Source: DATFYI01 sp035315125
Lineage (GTDB): Bacteria > Chloroflexota > Anaerolineae > Anaerolineales > Anaerolineaceae
DNA length: 11,229 bases
Direction: 5' to 3'
NCBI GenBank assembly: GCA_035315125.1
Contig: DATFYI010000306.1
Coordinates: 1-11,229 of the forward strand
The number at the start of each line of letters is the position of its first letter. Position 1 is the first letter of the stretch. Shown here piece by piece: positions 1-5,530 of this stretch. The notes beneath the pieces are model-generated. The model saw only the letters and a list, made by a program, of their open reading frames with translations. It ran no database searches and was not told where the DNA came from. Made by a program: the position numbers and the translations under genes.

Positions 1-17
1 TTGATCGGGAGTAGCCA

Positions 18-371
18 ATGCCAAAAACAATTTATACTGAACGGGATATCGAAGATTTATTTAAACAAGGGATCCAATCACTTGAACTAAACGACGATAT
101 CGTTCTGACCGAGTTGGCATATGAAAAAGCGAAGCAGTTGGGGTTAAAGTTGGGCAGTGAAAACGATAATCCACCTGCTGCTCCAGTTCGACCCTATATT
201 TCTCAACAGAGTCAATCACCAAAACTCAATGAAATTCCCCCAGTAAAAAAAGTGGATGATCTTAAAAAGCGTGTACGAGATGCTGTTGTCGCTCGCTTGG
301 GTAGTCAGGTAGATCCTGTATTATTAGACACTATTATCCAAAGGGTTATAGATAACACCCCGGGAAAATAA
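18..371 (+). CDS. BMC-associated small protein with EutT-like N-terminal segment
   Basis: A 117-residue protein, not assigned to a named family. Residues about 5-45 (YTERDIEDLF through AYEKAKQLGLKL) follow the pattern 'Y/F-T-E ... G ... L.L .... LT ..A ...A ..G' that I know from the N-terminus of EutT-type and other microcompartment-locus proteins. Residues about 46-77 are a Pro/Ser/Gln-rich linker that is probably disordered. Residues about 79-113 (DDLKKRVRDAVVARL, then LLDTIIQRVIDN) look like two amphipathic helices. A linker plus a short amphipathic helix is the usual form of a BMC encapsulation peptide, so a cargo-adaptor or shell-binding role is plausible but inferred. No catalytic motif is visible. 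The start is supported by GGGAG at 7-11, six bases before ATG. Only five bases separate its stop from the first EutN-type gene, so the three genes are almost certainly one operon. The first bases of the window probably follow another gene of that operon. Confidence 0.75.
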   Translation: MPKTIYTERDIEDLFKQGIQSLELNDDIVLTELAYEKAKQLGLKLGSENDNPPAAPVRPYISQQSQSPKLNEIPPVKKVDDLKKRVRDAVVARLGSQVDPVLLDTIIQRVIDNTPGK

Positions 372-376
372 AACCT

Positions 377-697
377 ATGCTATTTGGCCGAGTTAAAGGG
401 ACGGCGGTTTGTACAATTAAATACCAGGATCTGGAAGGTGTAAAACTGCTTGTTGTACAACCGCTTGATAAGCACCTTAAGCCATTGGGAACACTTCAAG
501 TGGCTGCAGATATCGTCCATGCGGGTGTTGGCGATTTATGTGTCATGGTGCGTTCTCGTGAAGCAGCTCTGGCAATGACTGATGTCAAATTTGTACCAAT
601 TGATCTGGCTATAGTTGGCATAGTAGATGAATTAGAAGTTCGACCGGATGGAGATTTTGATTTTGTACTAAAAAAAGGTTGGACAGCTTATACCTGA
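377..697 (+). CDS. EutN/CcmL-family BMC pentameric vertex protein (first copy)
   Basis: A 106-residue shell protein of the EutN/CcmL/PduN family. These proteins form pentamers that cap the vertices of bacterial microcompartments. Family hallmarks are the N-terminal strand MLFGRVKGTAVCT, the LLVVQPLD segment (residues 24-31), the AGVGDLCVMVRSREA stretch (49-63), which forms the turn and strand typical of the fold, and the closing VPIDLAIVGIVDELEV (73-88). The last 18 residues (PDGDFDFVLKKGWTAYT region) extend past the usual fold end and are not found in the second copy. ATG lies five bases after the previous stop; the nearest purine-rich site is GGGA at 362-365, so translational coupling is likely. 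It works with hexameric shell proteins that must be encoded outside the window. The family call is firm, but the type of microcompartment cannot be told from this gene. Confidence 0.93.
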   Translation: MLFGRVKGTAVCTIKYQDLEGVKLLVVQPLDKHLKPLGTLQVAADIVHAGVGDLCVMVRSREAALAMTDVKFVPIDLAIVGIVDELEVRPDGDFDFVLKKGWTAYT

Positions 698-716
698 TCT
701 AACCAAAAAGGGAAAA

Positions 717-995
717 ATGGTACTTGGAAAAGTTGTAGGAACAGTTGTTACTACAATAAGCCATCAGGATTATAAGAAAAGACGGTTGTTAGTAGTACAA
801 CCTTTAACGTTACCTGGTGGGGTGGCTGATGAAGACTTCATAGCTCTCGATAACACCCAGGCAGGGATAGGAGATACTGTTTTAGTTAATCGCGAGGGAA
901 ATGGCGCTCGTCAAGTACTAAATAATCCAGATGCCTGTGTGATATCGGTAATTGTTGGAATTGTCGATTCGTTGTATATTTCAGATATTGATTAG
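717..995 (+). CDS. EutN/CcmL-family BMC pentameric vertex protein (second copy)
   Basis: A 92-residue EutN/CcmL-type vertex protein of standard family length. It shares with its neighbour the N-terminal GKVVGTVVTTI, the LLVVQPL segment at residues 24-30, the QAGIGDTVLVNREG turn (48-61) and the C-terminal CVISVIVGIVDSLYI (74-88). The two copies clearly differ in the middle (LPGGVADEDFIALDN here) and at the C-terminus, so they are old paralogues and not a recent duplication. AGGGA at 709-713 precedes ATG by three bases, a short but usable spacing. It is the last gene of the BMC operon in this window. The 91 bases after it lead to a convergent gene, and I see no clear intrinsic terminator in that gap. 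Confidence 0.93.
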   Translation: MVLGKVVGTVVTTISHQDYKKRRLLVVQPLTLPGGVADEDFIALDNTQAGIGDTVLVNREGNGARQVLNNPDACVISVIVGIVDSLYISDID

Positions 996-1086
996 GTACT
1001 TCTTAATTTAATTATCTGTAATTTGATATTTCGTTCCAGATGAGATTTGGCCTAAAGATTTCAAACGTTATTACAATCTAGATGGA

Positions 1087-1296
1087 TCAATAACCGATTT
1101 CTTCTTTAACATCCTCAGGTAATTCTGCCTCAATGTCGACACTGATTGGTGTTCCTCCGGATCGAACACAAGTCACGAGTTTTCCACCAAAACTTGTAAC
1201 TCTTACAAAAACACCTCCATAGTGCACGATAGTAACAGGAACACCTCCATCTCGCACGAAGGTGATATATTCCCCAGATCGTATTTCTTCGGCCAT
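1087..1296 (-). CDS. Small protein of four GG-centred decapeptide repeats
   Basis: A 69-residue protein whose family I do not recognise. Residues 13-52 are four tandem ten-residue units: FVRDGGVPVT, IVHYGGVFVR, VTSFGGKLVT and CVRSGGTPIS. The Gly-Gly pairs fall at 17-18, 27-28, 37-38 and 47-48 without a single indel. Val/Ile is conserved three residues after each GG pair, and Val sits three residues before it in three of four units. The alternation of hydrophobic and polar residues around a GG turn suggests short beta strands joined by tight turns, such as a small beta-roll or meander (inference). The tail (EAELPEDVKEEIG) is acidic. There is no signal peptide or membrane segment and only one Cys (43). 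The start ATG at 1296-1294 is chosen because GGAGGT lies four bases upstream; TTG at 1311 and ATG at 1308 are in frame but lack such a site. It faces the BMC operon convergently. Confidence 0.7.
   Translation of the reverse strand: MAEEIRSGEYITFVRDGGVPVTIVHYGGVFVRVTSFGGKLVTCVRSGGTPISVDIEAELPEDVKEEIGY
1141..1260 (-). repeat. Four 30-bp coding repeats inside the small GG-repeat gene
   Basis: These are the exact codons of residues 13-52 of the small protein: four units of 30 bp with no spacers. On the + strand the Gly-Gly codon core appears as CCTCC or CCACC at a strict 30-bp step (around 1154, 1184, 1214 and 1244). ACACCTCCAT is identical at 1211-1220 and 1241-1250. The two promoter-proximal units are most alike in DNA; the other two have drifted while keeping the reading frame and the GG pair. 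This pattern suits an old internal duplication maintained by selection on the protein. Confidence 0.8.
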
Positions 1297-1362
1297 ATCA
1301 ACCTCCATCAAAAAAGCAAGCTTACATCTATATTTAGTGATATTCTTGCATCATTCGGGCTT

Positions 1363-1391
1363 ATTATAATCACCAAGTCGCACAAAATAAA
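1363..1391 (-). promoter_or_regulatory. Possible sigma70-type promoter of the GG-repeat gene
   Basis: On the minus strand a perfect TATAAT (1368-1363) stands about 65 bases before the start codon of the 69-residue protein. At 17-bp spacing the -35 box reads TTTATT (1391-1386), a weak match. The region is AT-rich, so a chance match is possible. The same bases also read TATAAT on the + strand (1365-1370), but with no usable -35 box there. Confidence 0.3.
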
Positions 1392-1576
1392 GATTAATTC
1401 AGGGCTTTCGGATAAGAAAAGATTTCATCCAAAAGTAGTGAAAAACCGAGTAGGGATTTATTAAGCTTTTTTCCTGTTTTTAAAACATTATAGGGATAAA
1501 CTTTAGATTATCGAGATTTTTTTGAAAAACAATAATACATTAGCATTAAACGAATGTACGCATTGTGGAGAAACCC

Positions 1577-2458
1577 ATGAAAATCGGATTACAAATTCCA
1601 AAGTTTACATGGCAAGGTGGCTCAATCGAGATCGGTCGAAGATTGACCGATATTGCTACGACTGCTGATAGTGTTGGATTCGCCAGTATTTGGGTTATGG
1701 ATCATTTCTTCCAAATCCAAAGTGTCGGTAACCCTGAAGAGCCTATGCTTGAAAGTTATAGTGCTTTGAGCTTTATTGCCGGATGCACTCAACATGCCAG
1801 AATTGGCACGATGGTTACTGGCGTCATATATAGGCACCCTGGAATATTAGTAAAAACCATCACGACATTGGATGTGCTTTCAGGCGGGCGGGCTTATTTT
1901 GGGATTGGGGCAGCATGGTTTGAACGTGAAGCGCTGGGTCTGGGTGTACAATTTCCGCCTATCAAGGAGCGTTTTGTGCGTCTGGAAGAGACCCTGCAAA
2001 TTGCTTTGCAAATGTGGTCAGGAAAGGTGGATGCTTATCGTGGGACATATTACCAGTTAGCTGAAACGCTATGTAGCCCTCTACCGGTAAGCAAACCGCA
2101 TCCACCCATACTTATTGGCGGGGGTGGTGAAAAGATTACATTGAAATTGGTCGCAAAATACGCAAACGCATGCAATCTATTTGCTCGGTTGGGACCGGAT
2201 GTTTTGAAACATAAATTGGACGTTCTGAAACGTCATTGCGATATGGTTGATCGTGATTACAGCGAGATCGAAAAGACTGCATTGAACACAATAAACCTGG
2301 CCCCAGGTGCAGCCACGACAACTCAAATGATAGAAGAATGTCACAGATTAAGTGACCTGGGCATCCAGCATGTGATTTTCAATATGCCAAACGTCTCGGA
2401 AATAAAGCCTCTGGAAATAATTGGTCGTGAGGTCATTCCTGAAGTAGCAGGTTATTAA
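1577..2458 (+). CDS. LLM-class oxidoreductase, probably F420-dependent
   Basis: A 293-residue cytoplasmic TIM-barrel enzyme of the luciferase-like monooxygenase superfamily. The sequence pattern is that of the F420-dependent branch: N-terminal strand MKIGLQIPKF, SIWVMDHFF at residues 37-45, TGVIYRHP at 81-88, LDVLSGGRAYFGIGAAWFERE at about 98-118, and PPILIGGGGEKI at 176-187, which is the usual cofactor phosphate-binding region. Members transfer hydride between F420H2 (or FMNH2) and an organic substrate; the substrate here cannot be predicted. Length is normal for the family. An in-frame GTG at 1565 would add four residues, but ATG at 1577 is preferred because GGAG (1567-1570) lies six bases before it and the protein then begins with the family's conserved first strand. 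The aldo/keto reductase gene follows 51 bp downstream on the same strand, so co-transcription is possible. Confidence 0.88.
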   Translation: MKIGLQIPKFTWQGGSIEIGRRLTDIATTADSVGFASIWVMDHFFQIQSVGNPEEPMLESYSALSFIAGCTQHARIGTMVTGVIYRHPGILVKTITTLDVLSGGRAYFGIGAAWFEREALGLGVQFPPIKERFVRLEETLQIALQMWSGKVDAYRGTYYQLAETLCSPLPVSKPHPPILIGGGGEKITLKLVAKYANACNLFARLGPDVLKHKLDVLKRHCDMVDRDYSEIEKTALNTINLAPGAATTTQMIEECHRLSDLGIQHVIFNMPNVSEIKPLEIIGREVIPEVAGY

Positions 2459-2509
2459 TTTATTTAGCTGCCACATTTGTATTTTAAAATGCGGTAAAGA
2501 ACAACTGAT

Positions 2510-3505
2510 ATGAAGACCAAGATATTGGGCGAAACCGGTTTGGTCATTACGCCAATAGGATTGGGTTTGGCGGCTTTGGGCAGGCCAGGCTATATTACTC
2601 TAAAACATGCTGATGATTTGGATCACGTGTACAGCAGTGAGGAAATGGAACAGCATGTTCACACAGTGCTGGATGCAGCCTGGAAAGCTGGAATTCGTTA
2701 TTTTGATGCTGCACGCTCTTACGGTCGAGCCGAGGCTTTTTTAGCAAGCTGGCTGGCGAAACGACAAATTTCACCTCGTGAAGTGACTGTTGGTTCAAAG
2801 TGGGGATACACTTATACGGCGGATTGGAAGGTAGGGGCAGAAGTCAACGAAATCAAGGATCATTCTTTGGCACAACTCCGCCGGCAGCGTAGAGAAAGTG
2901 TCGAAATTCTTGGCCGCTATCTCTACCTTTATCAAATCCATTCTGCAACACTTGAGAGTGGAGTGCTCGAAGATCAGTCTATTCTGGATGAATTAGCTAA
3001 TTACCAGGAACAAGGGCTAAAAATTGGCCTTACTTTGAGCGGTCCAAAACAATCAGATACCCTGTATAGGGCATTAAAAATTACTCGTAGAGGCCGCCCG
3101 CTTTTTGACTGTGTCCAGGCTACCTGGAATTTATTCGAGACGTCCGTTGGACAGGCCTTAATGACGGCCCATCAGCGCGGAATGGGCGTGTTGGTCAAAG
3201 AAGCCCTGGCAAATGGGCGCCTTACGGATAAAAATGACGATCTTGCAGATTCAGAAAAGATAGAATTATTGAGAGAGGTAGCTGCTGAGCAGCTCACAAC
3301 GGTAGATGCCATCGCTTTGGCAGCGGTCTTGGCGCAGCCCTGGGCAGATATCGTTCTCAGCGGTGCCGCCACAACAGCTCAACTGGTTTCAAATGTGGCC
3401 GCGACCAGCGTGGTATGGAATAATAATTTGCAAAAGCGGTTGGCTGTAATGGCTGAACTACCCGAAGATTATTGGAAAAAACGTAGCAGCTTGAGTTGGA
3501 ACTAA
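2510..3505 (+). CDS. Aldo/keto reductase
   Basis: A 331-residue NAD(P)H-dependent aldo/keto reductase with an (alpha/beta)8 barrel. All four catalytic residues are visible: Asp66 and Tyr71 in YFDAARSYG, Lys97 in GSKWGY, and His144 in YQIHS. The N-terminus (KILGETGLVITPIGLGLAALGRPGYI) and the LSGAAT motif near residues 283-288, in the region that binds the nucleotide phosphate, also fit. The segment of about residues 26-50 between the first strand and the first catalytic motif matches a subgroup I know as uncharacterised oxidoreductases in Chloroflexota, Actinobacteria and related groups. Substrate unknown. The Shine-Dalgarno signal before ATG is poor (GGTAAAG at about 2492-2498). The gene ends 15 bp from the end of the convergent helicase gene. 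Confidence 0.9.
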   Translation: MKTKILGETGLVITPIGLGLAALGRPGYITLKHADDLDHVYSSEEMEQHVHTVLDAAWKAGIRYFDAARSYGRAEAFLASWLAKRQISPREVTVGSKWGYTYTADWKVGAEVNEIKDHSLAQLRRQRRESVEILGRYLYLYQIHSATLESGVLEDQSILDELANYQEQGLKIGLTLSGPKQSDTLYRALKITRRGRPLFDCVQATWNLFETSVGQALMTAHQRGMGVLVKEALANGRLTDKNDDLADSEKIELLREVAAEQLTTVDAIALAAVLAQPWADIVLSGAATTAQLVSNVAATSVVWNNNLQKRLAVMAELPEDYWKKRSSLSWN

Positions 3506-3520
3506 GCAGACCTATCGTTC

Positions 3521-5044
3521 TTAATAACGACGCTTTTTGTCGCGAGGACGACGGGCAGTCTGGCTGCGACTGCGCTCAGAATGGGCCGGCTGATGTGTTG
3601 GAAAAGTCTTGTTGTCCATTACGGCTGGAATAATCGGGGCGTGAAAGGTTTCCTGGTAGAAGTCATCCAGTAACATTGCCAGTAAGCTGTTTTCCTCGTT
3701 ACTTTCTCCCAGGCTGTGCGCCAGAGGCTCAAAACGTTGCATACGCTCAATTTGCAAGCGATCGCGGTTGCGCAGACGCGCCTCTAGCAAGGTTATGATC
3801 CGTTCGGAAACGATTCTTTCGACATCTTCATCGGATGGCAGTGGGCGCTCAATAAAATTAATGCCGAACTGTTTGCCAATTCGCAACAGATTTGCACGTT
3901 CAATAGTATTTACAAGTGAAATTGCAGTTCCGCTTGCACCGGCTCGGCCTGTGCGCCCAGCTCGGTGGATATAGGCTTCAGGATCTTCAGGCGGCTCGTA
4001 TTGGATAACGTGGGTTAAATCAGGTAAGTCAATGCCACGTGCAGCGACATCTGTTGCGACCAAGAAGCGTAAAGTGCTCTTTCGAAGTCTCCCCATCACT
4101 TTTTCCCGGTTGGTTTGCGAGAGATCTGAGGTTAACTCATCCGCATCATATCCAAAACGCTGTAGTACAACCGTGACATATTCCACACGTGTTTTAGTAT
4201 TACAAAAAATCAAGGCTGAAATAGGATTTTCCACTTCAATAATACGCACCAGACTGCGATCCTTATCCATCCCAGGAGTTGTGTAAAAAACATGTTCGGT
4301 TTCAGTTACATGGATGTGGTCGCTGCTCAAATTTAGAAAGCCCGGTTTTTGCAAAAACTGGCTGGCAAGTCGTGTTACTTGTGGCGGAAATGTGGCAGAG
4401 AACATATAAGTACTGACATGATGGTCAGGCAAATAGGCTTGCACCCTGAGCATATCCGGATAGAAACCCATAGAGAGCATTCGATCGGCTTCGTCAAACA
4501 CTAAAAATTTGAGCTTTTCCAACGACAAGGAATGACGTAATAGATGATCAAGGATCCGACCAGGTGTACCAATAACCAGGTGAGCACCGGAATGAAAGGC
4601 TGACAACTGATCACCATAGCCAACTCCACCATATACCGCAATGCTGCGTACGCCTGTAGCAGTTCCCAATAGTTCAGCTTCGCTAGCAACCTGATGAGCC
4701 AGTTCGCGGGTTGGCACCAGTACCAAAGCCTGAGTGGTCGGGTTTAGCGTATTAATCATTTCCAGGATGGGGAGCAAATAGGCTCCTGTCTTACCGCTAC
4801 CAGTGCGTGACTGAATCATCATATCGCGTTGAGAGAAAAGATATGGTATTGCTCTAGCCTGGACCGGCATTAATTGGGACCAGCCAGCCTGAGCTGCTCC
4901 GAGTTGTAGTTTTGCAGGTAAATCAGATAAAGATGCCTCAGGCAGATCTTCCTGTTCACTTATACCGAGAGGAGCCTGGTGCGATGACAATTGCCTAAAT
5001 TCCTCCGGTGTTTGATTTGGTTCACTTGTATCAAAATCAACCAT
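3521..5044 (-). CDS. DEAD-box ATP-dependent RNA helicase
   Basis: A 507-residue superfamily 2 RNA helicase that unwinds or remodels RNA in the cytoplasm, as in ribosome assembly or mRNA turnover. All core motifs can be read: Q motif GWSQLMPVQ (Gln62), motif I SRTGSGKTG (Lys85), Ia PTRELA (111-116), Ib TPGR (160-163), II DEAD (184-187), III SAT (216-218), IV ALIFCNTKT (277-285), V ATDVAARGID (330-339) and VI HRAGRTGRAG (360-369). The Q motif has LMPVQ where PTPIQ is usual. Residues 400-490 form a charged extension, and the end (SERSRSQTARRPRDKKRRY) is a basic tail typical of an RNA-binding appendage. GGAG lies five bases before the start ATG. The gene is monocistronic in this window and convergent with the aldo/keto reductase. 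The CsdA/RhlE-like grouping is not resolved. Confidence 0.95.
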   Translation of the reverse strand: MVDFDTSEPNQTPEEFRQLSSHQAPLGISEQEDLPEASLSDLPAKLQLGAAQAGWSQLMPVQARAIPYLFSQRDMMIQSRTGSGKTGAYLLPILEMINTLNPTTQALVLVPTRELAHQVASEAELLGTATGVRSIAVYGGVGYGDQLSAFHSGAHLVIGTPGRILDHLLRHSLSLEKLKFLVFDEADRMLSMGFYPDMLRVQAYLPDHHVSTYMFSATFPPQVTRLASQFLQKPGFLNLSSDHIHVTETEHVFYTTPGMDKDRSLVRIIEVENPISALIFCNTKTRVEYVTVVLQRFGYDADELTSDLSQTNREKVMGRLRKSTLRFLVATDVAARGIDLPDLTHVIQYEPPEDPEAYIHRAGRTGRAGASGTAISLVNTIERANLLRIGKQFGINFIERPLPSDEDVERIVSERIITLLEARLRNRDRLQIERMQRFEPLAHSLGESNEENSLLAMLLDDFYQETFHAPIIPAVMDNKTFPTHQPAHSERSRSQTARRPRDKKRRY

Positions 5045-5113
5045 TTAATCTCCAATTGTTAAACAACAAGTTCATAGATATCGACGAATTTGTTAAAAAA
5101 AATTCTTCTATCT

Positions 5114-5145
5114 TTTTATTTTACACCGGTAAAATAAAATAGCAA
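5114..5145 (-). promoter_or_regulatory. Putative helicase promoter overlapped by an AT-rich palindrome
   Basis: On the minus strand TTGCTA (5145-5140) and TAAAAT (5123-5118) are 16 bp apart, about 75 bases before the helicase start codon. A perfect 11-bp inverted repeat (5114-5124 with 5129-5139, loop ACCG) covers the spacer and the -10 box. Such a position suits an operator, or an RNA hairpin if transcription starts further upstream. Both roles are inferred. The arms are almost purely A/T, so thermal stability as RNA is modest. Confidence 0.35.
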
Positions 5146-5296
5146 TATGATTGCGTATAGCCATAATTAGAAATAATAAACAAAATCGCTTTATTAACCA
5201 TCAAACTCAGAATAGGTTTATGATTATAGAACCATTTTGTCTTCTACCCAATTGATCTCTAGCTCAATTATACGAAAGACCTGAAAGGATGCTGGC

Positions 5297-5488
5297 GTGT
5301 CTGAGAAATATATTCTAGTGATTGATGAGGGCATGACAGGTACGCGTGCGCTGATTGTGGACAAAAAAAGTAAAACGCTGTATGGGTTGGACTCAATAAG
5401 ATTATGCAAAAGCGGAGATAATATTTTTGTTAAAAAAACGGAATGTCGGTTAAAATCGCACATTCCGTTTTTTATCTCATATAAATAA
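5297..5488 (+). pseudogene. Truncated FGGY-family kinase N-terminus (remnant or leader ORF)
   Basis: A 63-codon frame. Residues 1-30 (MSEKYILVIDEGMTGTRALI, then VDKKSKTLYG) match the start of FGGY carbohydrate kinases, most like glycerol kinase, whose first strand and phosphate loop read 'YILAIDxGTTxTRA'. Intact members are about 500 residues. Here similarity stops near codon 30 and the rest is unrelated, with no kinase domain downstream. The first Thr of the loop is Met (DEGMTGTR), which fits loss of function. The GTG start keeps a good ribosome site (AAGGA at 5285-5289, seven bases upstream), so the 5' end may still be translated. The frame runs through an intrinsic terminator and stops 13 bases after its stem. 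It lies directly upstream of the ABC exporter genes. It could be a dead fragment left by a deletion or a leader ORF derived from one. Confidence 0.6.
5433..5473 (+). terminator. Strong intrinsic terminator hairpin (probably bidirectional)
   Basis: A perfect 14-bp inverted repeat: AAAAAACGGAATGT at 5433-5446 and ACATTCCGTTTTTT at 5460-5473, with a 13-base loop. The stable core is the eight pairs CGGAATGT/ACATTCCG, with the T-tract immediately following. The matching A-tract on the left makes the element work on either strand in principle. It sits inside the 3' part of the truncated kinase frame and 57 bases before the first ABC gene, so transcripts from upstream must pass it to reach the exporter genes unless they have their own promoter in that gap. 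Confidence 0.8.
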
Positions 5489-5530
5489 TACAACATATAA
5501 ACCTCCCGGTAACAATATTTAATACCTGAA

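Noticed and set aside
1141..1260. Regular 30-bp repeats that might be taken for a CRISPR array
   Set aside because: The units are contiguous without spacers, keep a reading frame and translate to a clear decapeptide repeat, so they are coding repeats.
1222..1464. 80-codon + strand frame across the small repeat gene
   Set aside because: It lacks a ribosome site, has no recognisable protein features, and its first part is antisense to the better supported repeat protein.
3515..3538. Small hairpin (TCGTT/AACGA) followed by CGCTTTTT at the aldo/keto reductase 3' end
   Set aside because: The stem is only five pairs and AT-rich, and it lies in the end of the convergent helicase gene; too weak to call a terminator.
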